Of a DNA stretch of 64,000 nucleotides, positions 8,075 through 17,167 are shown piece by piece (the first letter of the stretch is position 1; the number at the start of each line of letters is the position of its first letter). The translations under genes were made by a program, and so were the position numbers. The notes beneath the pieces are model-generated. The model was not told the DNA's origin. It saw only the letters and a program-made list of their open reading frames with translations, and made no database searches. The stretch is taken from the NCBI GenBank assembly GCA_000335735.1, contig AMYY01000003.1:1-64000 (forward strand). Reading direction: 5' to 3'. Source of the DNA: an alpha proteobacterium L41A. GTDB taxonomy: Bacteria; Pseudomonadota; Alphaproteobacteria; Caulobacterales; Caulobacteraceae.

Positions 8075-9214
8075 TCAGACCGAACGAGGGAGGCGCACGG
8101 TGAAGCGGCTGCCTTGGTCCTCGCCCTCGCTGGAGACGGCGATGGAGCCCCGGTGCAGCTCCACCAGCTGTTTGACCAGGGCCAAGCCGATGCCGAGCCC
8201 CTCGGACGACCGCGTGTCGGGGCCTGGAACCTGGGTGTAGAGGGCGAAGATTCTCTCCTGCATCTCGGGTGGGACGCCCACGCCATTGTCCTCGACCTCG
8301 ATCTGGACGAAGTCGGCCTCCAGTCCCGCCGACAGCCGGAGTTCGCCACCGGCGGGGGTGTATTTGGCGGCGTTGGTCAGAAGGTTGCTGACGACCTGCG
8401 ACAGTCGCGTGAAGTCCCCCGCGATCCACGCCGGCTCGTCCGGCAGCTCCACGGTCAGCGCATGCAGCCCGGCGTCGATCTTCGGACGGCTTGTGTCGAT
8501 CGCCGACTCCAGCACGGCCTGCAGCGACACGCGTTCCAGACGCAGGGCGATCTTGCCTTGGTCGATGCGCGACACGTCGAGCAAATCCTCGATCAGGCGC
8601 GACAGATGCAGCACCTGGGTGCCCATCCGTTCGCGGATCACCCCGGCCTTGGACCCGTCCGCCTCGCGCTCCAGAAGTTGCAGCCCGGCCCTCAGCGCCA
8701 TCAGAGGATTGCGCAGCTCATGGCCCAGGACGGCCAGGAACTCGTCCTTGCGGCGGTCGGCCGCCCTCAACTGGGCGGCGTAGGCTTCGAGTTCGTCGCG
8801 CTGGCGCAACATCTGGCGGCGCTGATCGAAGAGGTCGAAGAAGACCTCGGCCTTGCTGCTCAGGATGTCGGCTTCGATCGGCTTCTGAATGAAGTCCACC
8901 GCCCCGGCCTCATAGCCGCGGAAGCGTCGCTGGTGGTCCGCGCTGCCCGCCGTGACGAAGATGATGGGCACGTGGCGCGTCCGCGTCGATCCCCGCATGT
9001 ATTCGGCCAGTTGGAAGCCGTCCATGCCGGGCATCTGCACGTCGAGCAACGCCAGGGCGACGTCATGCGCGAGCAGCAGTTCCAGCGCCTCGTCGCCGGT
9101 GCGGGCCTTGAGGAACGTCAGGCCGTCGCGCCGAAGCAGGGCCTCGAGCGCGAGCAGATTTTCCTGCAGATCGTCCACCAGGAGGACGGGGATGGGATCG
9201 TCGGTCTGGGTCAT
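8075..9214 (-). CDS. Response regulator-histidine kinase fusion
   Basis: The 379-residue product lacks membrane segments. Residues 8-125 form a receiver domain (LLVDD, phospho-acceptor Asp58 in LLDVQMPGMDG, Lys in IQKP). A short coiled coil leads to a HisKA domain with the phospho-accepting His in FLAVLGHELRNPL (about 165). The HATPase domain follows (N-box NLLTNAAKYTP, DNGVGVP, GLGIGLALVKQLVELHRG). It is the last gene of the four-gene operon, and its ATG overlaps the cheB stop. Such soluble receiver-kinases relay signals between other two-component proteins. Downstream is an IS fragment. Confidence 0.9.
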   Translation of the reverse strand: MTQTDDPIPVLLVDDLQENLLALEALLRRDGLTFLKARTGDEALELLLAHDVALALLDVQMPGMDGFQLAEYMRGSTRTRHVPIIFVTAGSADHQRRFRGYEAGAVDFIQKPIEADILSSKAEVFFDLFDQRRQMLRQRDELEAYAAQLRAADRRKDEFLAVLGHELRNPLMALRAGLQLLEREADGSKAGVIRERMGTQVLHLSRLIEDLLDVSRIDQGKIALRLERVSLQAVLESAIDTSRPKIDAGLHALTVELPDEPAWIAGDFTRLSQVVSNLLTNAAKYTPAGGELRLSAGLEADFVQIEVEDNGVGVPPEMQERIFALYTQVPGPDTRSSEGLGIGLALVKQLVELHRGSIAVSSEGEDQGSRFTVRLPRSV

Positions 9215-9780
9215 CCGGGCATCCGTGCAAGGTGGTCGGCGATGGCGTCGAGATCGAGGACCCGGGCGGGGCAGGCGGCCAGGGCGGCCTCGGGCATGGT
9301 CGAGGCGTAGGCCTGTCTCGGATCCTCGACGATCGTTTCACCGCCCGCCGTCGCCACGGCCTGCAACCCCGCGGCGCCGTCGGTGTTGGCGCCGGTCAGG
9401 ATCACCCCGGTCAGACCCGCGCCATAGGCGTCGGCCGCGCTCTCGAACAACACGTCGATCGACGGGCGGGAATAGTTGACCAGCTCGTCCGACGACAGGG
9501 CCAGGCTTCCGTCGCGTTCGACCAGCAGGTGATAGTCCGAGGGCGCGAAATAGACCACGCCGGCCGCGGCCGGCTCCTTGTCTTCGGCCTCCTTGACGCG
9601 AACGCGGCAGCGCGACTGCAGCAGAGGCGCGAGGACGTTGTCCCGGTCGGCCGGGACATGCACCGCCACCAACACCGGCGCCGGAAACTCCGCCGGCAGG
9701 GCGGGCAGGATCTTCAGCAGGGCCTGGACCGCCCCGGCCGAGGCGCCGATGACGACGGCGCGTGTCTCGTTCGTCGTCAT
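9211..9780 (-). CDS. CheB-type methylesterase domain protein
   Basis: A 189-residue stand-alone CheB catalytic domain without the usual receiver. The Ser-His-Asp triad is visible: Ser14 in IGASAGAVQAL, His41 in AVHVPADRDN, and Asp near 137 in ILTGANTDGAAGL. Usual role is hydrolysis of glutamyl methyl esters on chemoreceptors. Here no receptor gene is near, and the partner CheR lies immediately upstream, overlapping by ATGA, so this is probably an alternative CheB/CheR pair that modifies or signals to the adjacent kinases. Confidence 0.9.
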   Translation of the reverse strand: MTTNETRAVVIGASAGAVQALLKILPALPAEFPAPVLVAVHVPADRDNVLAPLLQSRCRVRVKEAEDKEPAAAGVVYFAPSDYHLLVERDGSLALSSDELVNYSRPSIDVLFESAADAYGAGLTGVILTGANTDGAAGLQAVATAGGETIVEDPRQAYASTMPEAALAACPARVLDLDAIADHLARMPG

Positions 9781-10616
9781 GCCGCGCGCTTCCTGTAGAT
9801 CTTCTCCTCGCGCACGAACTCGCCGAAGGCGTCGGCGTGGGCGGAGAAGCGCAGGCTTTCCTTCGCCCCCAGGCCGAGGAAGCCGTTGCGGGGCAGGGCG
9901 TCGCGAAACAGGCCGATCGCCCGGTCCTGCAGCGCCCGGTCGAAATAGATCATGACATTGCGGCAGGAGATCAGCTGCATCTCGGCGAAGACGGCGTCGG
10001 TCACCAGGCTGTGGTCGGAGAAGACGACCCGGCTCCGCAGGCTCTTGTCGAACACCGCCCGGCCGTAGTCGGCGGTGTAGTAGTCCGACAGCGACGAGCG
10101 CCCGCCGGACTTCTGGTGGTTCTCGGTGAAGGTCCGCATCCGGTCGAGCGGATAGACGCCGGCCTCCGCGATGCGCAGCGCCTCGGGATTGATGTCGGTC
10201 GCATAAAAGAGGGTGCGATCGTAGAGCCCCTCCTCGCGGAACAGGATGGCCAGCGAATAGACCTCCTCCCCATGGCTGCAGCCGGCCACCCAGACCTTCA
10301 GGGACGGATAGGTGCGCAGGTGCGGCAGCACCGTCTCGCGCAGCGCCCGGAAGTAGGACGGATCGCGAAACATTTCGCTGACCTGCACCGTCAGATAGCC
10401 GAGCAGGCGCGGCAACATGCCGGGATTATGCAGTACCGCGTCCTGCAACGCCGACAGCGTGGGATAGCCCATCTGCTCGCGGGCCTGGACCAGGCGGCGC
10501 TTGATCGAGGCTCGCGCATAGCGGCGGAAGTCGTAGTGATAGCGCTGGAAGAGGCCCTCCAGCAGCAGCGCGATCTCGAGGTCCTCGACGCTGTCGGGCG
10601 CGGGCAGGGGGCTCAC
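9777..10616 (-). CDS. CheR-type protein-glutamate methyltransferase
   Basis: A 279-residue CheR. The N-terminal helical domain contains YDFRRYARASIKRRL, followed by LTVQVSEMFRDPSYF. The SAM-binding domain shows VWVAGCSHGEEVYSLAI, FYATDINPEAL and the LISCRNVMIYFD motif. It transfers methyl groups from SAM to receptor glutamates. The start is the GTG at 10616, whose GTGA overlaps the hybrid-kinase stop; a much longer open frame upstream is a shadow of the kinase. The stop overlaps cheB. Confidence 0.92.
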   Translation of the reverse strand: MSPLPAPDSVEDLEIALLLEGLFQRYHYDFRRYARASIKRRLVQAREQMGYPTLSALQDAVLHNPGMLPRLLGYLTVQVSEMFRDPSYFRALRETVLPHLRTYPSLKVWVAGCSHGEEVYSLAILFREEGLYDRTLFYATDINPEALRIAEAGVYPLDRMRTFTENHQKSGGRSSLSDYYTADYGRAVFDKSLRSRVVFSDHSLVTDAVFAEMQLISCRNVMIYFDRALQDRAIGLFRDALPRNGFLGLGAKESLRFSAHADAFGEFVREEKIYRKRAA

Positions 10617-13600
10617 CGGGGCATCCACACGCGCACCAGCGACAGCAGCTTGTCCACGTCGATCGGCTTGGCCATGTAGTCGTTGGCGCCGGCGTCCAGG
10701 CAACGCGCCTGATCGTCCGGCATGGCCTTGGCGGTCAGCATCAGGATCGGCAACTGGGCCCAGCGCGCGTCGGCGCGGATCTTCGTCGTCGCCGTGAGGC
10801 CGTCCATCACCGGCATCATCACGTCCATCAGCACCAGGTCGATGGCCAAGGCCGGATCGGCCTCGGCCGCGGCCAGGGCGTCGATCGCCTCCTGGCCGTT
10901 TCGGGCGATCTCCACCACGGCGCCCCGGGGCTCCAGCACCTGCGTCAGGGAGTAGATGTTGCGCACATCGTCCTCGACGACGAGGATGCGACGACCTTCC
11001 AGCACGGCGTCGCGGTTGCGCGCCTTCTGGATCATCCGCTGCTGCTCGGGCGGCAGGTCCGACACCACCTGGTGCAGGAACAGCGACACCTCGTCGAGCA
11101 GCCGTTCCGGCGACCTGGCCCCCTTGATGATGATGGAACTGGAATAGCGCCGCAGCTGCTGCTCGTGCTCGGGCGACAGGTCCCGGCCGGTGTAGACGAT
11201 CACCGGCGGGAAGGCGCGGTCGCCGTCCTGGCTCAGGGTCTCCAGCAGAGAGAACCCCGAGGCGTCCGGCAGGGTCAGGTCCAGCACCATGCAGTCGAAA
11301 GTCTGACGCGCTAGAGCCTCCAGGCATTCCGCCGCGGTGCCGACGCCGACGATCTCGACCTGGCTCGAGCCCAGCAGCCGTTCTACCGCGTCGCGCTGGA
11401 CCGGATCATCCTCGACCACCAGGACCCGGCGGACGGTGCGCGCCAGGGTCTCCTCCAGGTCTGTCAGCACCTCGGCCAAGTCCTCGCGCCGGACCGGCTT
11501 CATCGTATAGCCGCGCGCGCCCAAGGCGAGGGCGGTCTGGCTGTGATCGTCGGCCGAAACGATGTGGATCGGAATGTGCCGCGTACGGTCGTCGCGCTTG
11601 AGGCTGTCGAGCACCGTCAGTCCGGACTGATCCGGCAGGCCGATGTCGAGGACGATGGCGCTGGGGCCGTGACGTCGCGCCAGCGCCAGCGCCTCCTCGG
11701 CGGTGCTCGCCACCAGGCACTGGAAGCCCAGCTCCCGCGCAAGGTCGCGGACGATGGCGGCGAAACGGTCGTCGTCCTCGATCACCAGCAGCAGGCGCCG
11801 CGCGCCCGCGATCCGCTCGCGGTCGTCCTCGATGGCCCGCGGCATGGCCGGGCGCGTCGCGGCAGGCGACAAGGTCGGCGACGGCTCCTCGCCTGCAGAG
11901 GGCGCCTTGGCAGGGACGGGACGCGCGGCCACGGCGTCAGGGTCGTACATCCGAGGCGTCGTCAGGGTGAAGGTGCTGCCCTCGCCGGGCTTGCTCTCGA
12001 GCGCGATGGCGCCGCCGAGCAACCGCGCCAGCTCCCGAGAGATCGACAGGCCCAGACCCGTGCCTCCATAGCGGCGGCTGATGGTGCCGTCCGCTTGCTG
12101 GAAGGCCTCGAACACGCTCGCGTGCTGGTCACGCGAGATGCCGATACCCGTGTCCTTCACCGCGAAGGCCACGCCGTCGCCGTCGGGCCGGATGGAGAGG
12201 CGTACGCCGCCTGTCTCGGTGAATTTGAAGGCGTTCGACAGCAGGTTCTTGAGGATCTGCTCCAGCCGCTGCCGGTCGGTCTCCACGATTTCCGGCACGG
12301 CCTCGTCGACCTCGACGGCGAACGCCAGGCCGCGTGTTTCCGCCACCGGCTGAAACAGCTGGCGAAGGTCGGCGGCCACGCGCTCGACGGAGACGCCCTC
12401 GGCGCGCACCTGGACGTGACCGGCCTCGATCTTGGACAGGTCCAGAATGTCGTTGATCAGCGTCAGCAGATCGTCGCCCGAGGCCTGGATCGTGCGGGCG
12501 AACCGCACCTGGTCCTCCGTCAGATTGCCGTCGGCGTTGTCGCCCAGCAGCTTGGCCAGAATCAGCAGCGAGTTCAGCGGCGTGCGCAGCTCATGCGACA
12601 TATTGGCGAGGAAGTCCGACTTGTACTGGCTGGCCTGCTCCAGGTCCCGGGCCTGACGCGCCAGGTCGGCGCCGACCTTCTCCAGGTCGTCGCGCTGCGT
12701 CTCGAGGGTCTGGGCCTGCTCCTCGAGCTGGCTGTTGGTCTGTTCGAGTTCGACCTGCTGCTGTTCGAGGCGGACCTGGGATTCCTTCAGCGCCCGGCCC
12801 TGCTCCTCCAGCTCCTCGTTGGAGACGCGCAGCTCCTCGCTCTGCACCTGCAACTCCTCGGCCTGGCGCTGGGTTTCCTCCAGCGCGTCCTGCAGCTCCG
12901 AGCGATAGCGTGCGGACCGCAGCGCCACGCCGACCGCGTCGGCGGCCGCCTCAAGCAGTTCCCTCACGAGGGCGCCCGGCGGATGAAGGAAGCCGAGTTC
13001 GATCACGCCGTTGACCGACCCGTCGACGCGGGCCGGGGCGATGAGCAGGTGCCGCGGGGTGTCGCGGCCCAGGGCCGAACCGATGGTCAGATAGCCTTCC
13101 GGCACCTCGGACAGCAGCACCGGACGGCCGTCGGCCGCGACCTGGCCGAGCAACCCTTCCTTGAGGCGGAAGGTCTCCGGCGTCGGCGCGTCGGCGGGAA
13201 CGCCGAGCGCGCCGGCCCGCTGGAAGCGGTCGCCCTGGCCGGCGAACAGCACCGCCGCCTGCGAGCCGACGTAACGCGACAGGAAGGCCAGGACATTGTC
13301 GGCCAGCTGTTCCAGCGTCAGGTCGCCGCTGACGGCCTCGGCCAGACCGACCTGGCCCGATCGCAGCCAATCCTGCCGCGCCCGCGCGCGGGCGCTGCGG
13401 CGAATCAGCAGAAAGACGCTCACGGTCAGGACGCCGCCCAGCAGCGCCGACAGGATCCCGCTCAGGACGGCCGTTCGATACGCGACCTCCATCTGCGCAA
13501 GCCAGTCCTGCCGCTGCCGCAGACCCTCGGCCCGCACCGCGGCGACCCGCTCCCGGATGGCCTCCATCTCCGTCTTGCCCCGATCGGTCGCGACGACGGC

Positions 13601-14044
13601 CAGCGCGGGCGCGAACCCCTTGTTACGGCGCAGCGCCACCGTCTCGCGCAGTTCGTCCGTCTTGGCGGCGACGTTGCGGCGCAGCTGCGCGATATTGGCT
13701 TGCTGGCGCGGATTGGCTCGGGTCAGCTCCGCCAGACTGTCCAAACGCTCGTCCACGACGGCCATGGCGCGGTCGTAGGGCTCCAGATAGCGCTCGTCGC
13801 CGGTCAGGATGTAGCCGCGTTGCCCCGTCTCGGCGTCTTGGACCGCGCTCAGCAGATCGTCGGCGCCGATCAGGACGGAGTGGGTGTGGACGACTCTCTG
13901 ATTGTTCGAGCGCAGGTCCTGAATGTTGGCGTAGGCGATGACGCCGCTGATCAGGAAGAACGCTAGGACCACGGCCAGGCCCGCGCCGGCCCAAAGCTCG
14001 ACCTTGGAGCGAGCGAACATCTCACGGGACTTGAGAAGGTGCAT
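10613..14044 (-). CDS. Hybrid sensor kinase with CHASE3, GAF and three receivers
   Basis: The 1143-residue protein has two membrane helices (about 15-38 and 190-213) flanking a CHASE3 sensor domain (DAETGQRGYILTGDERYLEPY). A GAF domain spans about 235-370 and a long glutamine/glutamate-rich coiled coil about 385-470. HisKA follows with His in FLANMSHELRTPLNS, then an HATPase domain (NLLSNAFKFTETGG, GTGLGLSISREL). Three receiver domains come next, with Asp in IVLDIGLPDQSG, MVLDLTLPDASG and LMDVMMPVMDG. It is the first gene of an operon with CheR, CheB and a receiver-kinase, and most likely the sensor at the top of that relay. Confidence 0.92.
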   Translation of the reverse strand: MHLLKSREMFARSKVELWAGAGLAVVLAFFLISGVIAYANIQDLRSNNQRVVHTHSVLIGADDLLSAVQDAETGQRGYILTGDERYLEPYDRAMAVVDERLDSLAELTRANPRQQANIAQLRRNVAAKTDELRETVALRRNKGFAPALAVVATDRGKTEMEAIRERVAAVRAEGLRQRQDWLAQMEVAYRTAVLSGILSALLGGVLTVSVFLLIRRSARARARQDWLRSGQVGLAEAVSGDLTLEQLADNVLAFLSRYVGSQAAVLFAGQGDRFQRAGALGVPADAPTPETFRLKEGLLGQVAADGRPVLLSEVPEGYLTIGSALGRDTPRHLLIAPARVDGSVNGVIELGFLHPPGALVRELLEAAADAVGVALRSARYRSELQDALEETQRQAEELQVQSEELRVSNEELEEQGRALKESQVRLEQQQVELEQTNSQLEEQAQTLETQRDDLEKVGADLARQARDLEQASQYKSDFLANMSHELRTPLNSLLILAKLLGDNADGNLTEDQVRFARTIQASGDDLLTLINDILDLSKIEAGHVQVRAEGVSVERVAADLRQLFQPVAETRGLAFAVEVDEAVPEIVETDRQRLEQILKNLLSNAFKFTETGGVRLSIRPDGDGVAFAVKDTGIGISRDQHASVFEAFQQADGTISRRYGGTGLGLSISRELARLLGGAIALESKPGEGSTFTLTTPRMYDPDAVAARPVPAKAPSAGEEPSPTLSPAATRPAMPRAIEDDRERIAGARRLLLVIEDDDRFAAIVRDLARELGFQCLVASTAEEALALARRHGPSAIVLDIGLPDQSGLTVLDSLKRDDRTRHIPIHIVSADDHSQTALALGARGYTMKPVRREDLAEVLTDLEETLARTVRRVLVVEDDPVQRDAVERLLGSSQVEIVGVGTAAECLEALARQTFDCMVLDLTLPDASGFSLLETLSQDGDRAFPPVIVYTGRDLSPEHEQQLRRYSSSIIIKGARSPERLLDEVSLFLHQVVSDLPPEQQRMIQKARNRDAVLEGRRILVVEDDVRNIYSLTQVLEPRGAVVEIARNGQEAIDALAAAEADPALAIDLVLMDVMMPVMDGLTATTKIRADARWAQLPILMLTAKAMPDDQARCLDAGANDYMAKPIDVDKLLSLVRVWMPR

Positions 14045-14238
14045 GGGCGATCTCGGCGTGAAGAGAGGCGAGCCTGCCTACCGGCTCGATCTGCTCCCGC
14101 AAAGCTCAAACTGACGGCGAGGCGGCGTGTCAATCATCAGGCGGATCGACGAGCCGACGCCACGCACCGCTTGCCTGACCAGTTTAGCGTGGCTCGTGTG
14201 TTAAGGGTCTGAATATCGCCGAGGCGCAGACCGCCGAA

Positions 14239-14429
14239 AGGCACGCTCTATCTGCTCGTCCCGATCGACCGCGCCAGCAAGTTCGCCGTCACGCAACAGG
14301 TTGGTGGGGCCGACAGACGAGTCGCCTGGTGGATTCCAAAAAATCTGCAAGAGGCTTTTGCCTTACAAGACGTGTACGATCCTACGGACACCGGCATCCT
14401 GTTCGCTGAGCAACTGCGGAACCGAAGTG
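14239..14429 (+). pseudogene. Relic of an IS481-type integrase/transposase
   Basis: The plus strand reads GTLYLLVPIDRASKFAV, a good match to the first DDE block of IS481-family transposases (YLFVAIDRTSKFA). Further on, after an internal deletion and frame changes, come PYKTCTIL and TDTGILFAEQLRNRS, the region of the second Asp. Only about a quarter of a transposase remains and it cannot be functional. The bases between 14045 and here hold no gene. Confidence 0.6.
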
Positions 14430-14485
14430 CGATGCGAGGTGCCGAGGGACCGAGATAGGACGTCGTCAGCTCGTCTTGGCGACCT

Positions 14486-16069
14486 TCATCGGAGATCCTT
14501 GAGCATGACCTTGGCCGCGCTGCGTCCGCTGGCGCCCCAGACGCCGCCGCCCGGATGGGTACTGGCGCCGGTCAGATAGACGCCGTCGATCGTTGTCTTA
14601 TAACCGGCCAGGTCTGGCAGGGGTCGGAAACCGAACATCTGGTCCATGCTCATTTCCAGATGGGTGACGTCGCCCTGGACGAGGCCGATCCGGCGCTCGA
14701 TCTCCAGCGGCGACTGGATGTAGCGATCGATCAGCTTGCCCTTCATGTTGGGGGTGTATTCGCAGACCACGTCCCAGATTTTGTCGGCTTCGCGCTCGGC
14801 GATGTCATCCCAGTTCTCACCGTCGAGATGGTAGGGATGATAGGAGGACCAACTGTAGAGCAGGTGCTTGCCCTCGGGCGCCAGGGTCGGATCAACGGCG
14901 GTGAAGCTCATCTGCATCACCGGCGGATAGTCGGGCGTGCGGCCAACACGGCCCAGGTTCATCGATCGCGTGAGGGTGTCGACGGTGGGACACAGCAACT
15001 GCATGCCGTGATGGCATTCGCCCACCCCACGGGTGTTGAGCGCCTGGCCCGCATACGCCGGCAATTCCGAAACCGCCTGGCGCACCATGAAGCCCGACCC
15101 GTTCATCACCTTCAGCGCCTCGAGCCGGCGCACCAGGTTCGGCTCGACCAGATCGCGATCAAGCAGCTTCAACAAGGCGGTCTGGACGTGGCATCCAAAC
15201 AGGACGGTCTTGGCCTGAACCGTCTGGTCGCCGGCGCGGACCTCGAAGCGGGCGCCGTCCGTCGAGGAGAGGCTCGAAACCTTTTCCACCTCCGCATTGG
15301 TCAGGATCGTCCCTCCCATGGCTTCGAAGGCGCGGCCCAGGGCGACCGAGACCATGCCCGAGCCGCCGATGGCGCGATAGGCGCCGTCCTCGTGGATCAT
15401 GCCGTAGTGGCCCAGGATGGTGGCGCTGGAGGCCGCGTCCGGATGTGGGCCATTCTGCGCCCCCAGCCAGACCAGGGCGGCCTTCAATTCCTCACTCTCG
15501 AACAGTTCCTCAAGCAGCCGGGTGGAATCGATCAGAACCTGGCGCACGAGGTCGTCGGCCTTGAGCGCGGTGCGCACCGCCCCAGGTCGGGAGAAGGCCG
15601 CCTTGATCACAGAGGCGATCGTCTGTCCCATCTGGGGCGGCGCCGACATCGCCGGCCATATCAGCCGCTGGACGTCGGCCCAGGTGGTCATGAACTCGCG
15701 ATAGGTTTCGGCGTCGCGCGGATTGATCGCCGCAATGCTGTCGCAGGTCTTGTCCAGGCTACGGTAGAAGGTGATGGCCTTGTCCGTGCCCCGAATGGGG
15801 TAAAAGCCCCATGGGTCCAACTCAATATATTCAAGACCGTGCTCGGCGAGACCAAGGTCCTCCATGATGCCCGTGGTCGGGAAAAGCACATGGATCGAGG
15901 AGCCTATATCGACCTTGTAGCCGCCGAACATTTCCTCGGTGCAGGCCGCGCCGCCGATCACCGGCCTGCGTTCCAGCACCGCCACCTTCTTGCCCGCCTT
16001 GGCAAGATAGCAGGCGCTGACCAGGGCGTTATGGCCCGCGCCGACGACAGCGACATCATAGGTTGGCAT
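14486..16069 (-). CDS. Phytoene-desaturase-like FAD/NAD(P) oxidoreductase
   Basis: A 527-residue protein of the CrtI/PYROXD2-like family (COG1233). The N-terminal Rossmann motif is VVGAGHNALVSACYLAKAGKKVAVLERR, with the GGAACTEEMFGG block following. The C-terminal FAD motif is DGVYLTGASTHPGGGVWGASGR. These proteins oxidise or desaturate lipophilic substrates; the substrate is unknown and no carotenoid genes lie nearby. The start at 16069 (MPTYDVAVVG) overlaps the end of the upstream TetR gene by 14 bases. The longer open frame upstream is a shadow of that regulator. It is probably autoregulated with the TetR protein. Confidence 0.85.
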   Translation of the reverse strand: MPTYDVAVVGAGHNALVSACYLAKAGKKVAVLERRPVIGGAACTEEMFGGYKVDIGSSIHVLFPTTGIMEDLGLAEHGLEYIELDPWGFYPIRGTDKAITFYRSLDKTCDSIAAINPRDAETYREFMTTWADVQRLIWPAMSAPPQMGQTIASVIKAAFSRPGAVRTALKADDLVRQVLIDSTRLLEELFESEELKAALVWLGAQNGPHPDAASSATILGHYGMIHEDGAYRAIGGSGMVSVALGRAFEAMGGTILTNAEVEKVSSLSSTDGARFEVRAGDQTVQAKTVLFGCHVQTALLKLLDRDLVEPNLVRRLEALKVMNGSGFMVRQAVSELPAYAGQALNTRGVGECHHGMQLLCPTVDTLTRSMNLGRVGRTPDYPPVMQMSFTAVDPTLAPEGKHLLYSWSSYHPYHLDGENWDDIAEREADKIWDVVCEYTPNMKGKLIDRYIQSPLEIERRIGLVQGDVTHLEMSMDQMFGFRPLPDLAGYKTTIDGVYLTGASTHPGGGVWGASGRSAAKVMLKDLR

Positions 16070-16757
16070 CGGAACACTCCTGTTGGAAAGGCGAAGGAGC
16101 CGAGGCGGCCCCGAGGAAAAGCTCGACCACCGCCGCCACATGGCGGCGACGGTCCTCTGCGGTCTCGTGGGGGTCGACGCCGAACAACATCCGCCGACGC
16201 GGGCCGACGACGGCGGCTTCAAACAGAATAGTGGCGATGCGCTCGATGTCGGGCGCCTCCAACTCATGACGGTCCGCCGCCCCGCCGAGGATCGCGGCGA
16301 TGACACGCACGGGCTGACCGCTCGAACGGGCGAACATGGATCGCACCAGATCGGGGTCGTGATCGCGCGCCCACAGCAACAGGCGCTCGATGGCCCGCAG
16401 TTCGGCTCCTGCCGAGACCTCGAGCATCTCAGAGAGCAGAGAGGCGAGTCCGCTGCGCCAGTCCTCATCCGGCAGCGGCCGACGCAGCGGCGCCAAGCGG
16501 GGTTCCACAGCGTGGTTCAACACAGCCAGAAACAGGGCCTGTCGCGTCGGAAAGCGCGCATAGAGAGTGCGCTTGGACACGTGGGCGGCCCGGGCCACGG
16601 CGTCGATCGTGACGCTTTCCAGATCGTTCGCACACATGAGTTGCAGCGCGATGCTCAGGATGTGGGTCTCAAGCTTGGCGGCAATCTCATGGGGCGGACG
16701 ACCGCCTTGGGCAGGGCGCGGTTGCAGCACGAGATCGTTGGTCGCCGCCTTCATCAT
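16056..16757 (-). CDS. TetR/AcrR family transcriptional regulator
   Basis: A 233-residue regulator. The N-terminal helix-turn-helix reads VTIDAVARAAHVSKRTLYARFPTRQALFLAVL, typical of TetR. The remainder is a helical ligand-binding domain of the TetR C-terminal type with ATILFEAAVVGPRR. It overlaps the FAD oxidoreductase gene, which is therefore the likely target along with its own promoter. Two interleaved dyads lie just upstream of the start (16766-16794). Two ATGs are adjacent; either could be used. Confidence 0.88.
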   Translation of the reverse strand: MMKAATNDLVLQPRPAQGGRPPHEIAAKLETHILSIALQLMCANDLESVTIDAVARAAHVSKRTLYARFPTRQALFLAVLNHAVEPRLAPLRRPLPDEDWRSGLASLLSEMLEVSAGAELRAIERLLLWARDHDPDLVRSMFARSSGQPVRVIAAILGGAADRHELEAPDIERIATILFEAAVVGPRRRMLFGVDPHETAEDRRRHVAAVVELFLGAASAPSPFQQECSDANL

Positions 16758-16765
16758 GGGTTGTT

Positions 16766-16794
16766 AACGCAAACGGTCCGAAAGCGTTCCGTTT
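16766..16794. promoter_or_regulatory. Interleaved dyads, possible TetR operator
   Basis: Two inverted repeats interlock 9 to 37 bases before the TetR start: AACGC with GCGTT (spacer 13) and AAACGG with CCGTTT (spacer 12). TetR-type dimers bind dyads of this size over their own promoters. No consensus for this regulator is known to me, so the assignment rests on position. Confidence 0.45.
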
Positions 16795-17167
16795 TAGGCT
16801 CCTAGAGCCTTTAGACCTCCGCCGGCCCCAGAACAGGTGACCACCACGGACAATAAGTTGGACCCTGCAACCTATGCGACCGATGCAGTACCAACATGTA
16901 CGCCAGGCCAGTAGGTCAAGTTAGCGACCACACCGGTGTGGCGGCATGCTCGCCCGCCCGAGCGGCCCCGCCGCGACAATTCCATTCTCGTTCGACGTGT
17001 TGAACCGAAGGTGCAACATGGCCTGTCCTGGAAGGCAAAGCATGTCGCCCGGCGGCCGCCCTGGGCAAGGCGAAGCGCACCGCTGGCAACCCGGACAGAG
17101 CAAAGCCGAGGCGGGATAAAAAGTCAGGATATAGCAGCCGACGATATAAAATCTCTGTCGAAATCGC
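16795..17167. other. Gene-free stretch
   Basis: No gene is supported between the putative TetR operator and the esterase stop. A short dyad ACCACACCGGTGTGG at 16928-16942 is present. The short frames lack family signatures. Confidence 0.45.

Noticed and set aside
9777..11327. 516-residue version of CheR
   Set aside because: The extension is an alternative-frame reading of the hybrid kinase receiver domains; the GTG at 10616 gives a normal CheR.
11543..13966. 807-codon open frame antisense to the hybrid kinase
   Set aside because: Composition (Gln, Arg, His, Gly rich) is that of a shadow; the sense strand has full domain architecture.
14486..16468. 660-residue version of the FAD oxidoreductase
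   Set aside because: The first 133 residues are antisense-frame translation of the TetR gene; the Rossmann start MPTYDVAVVGAG at 16069 is the natural beginning.
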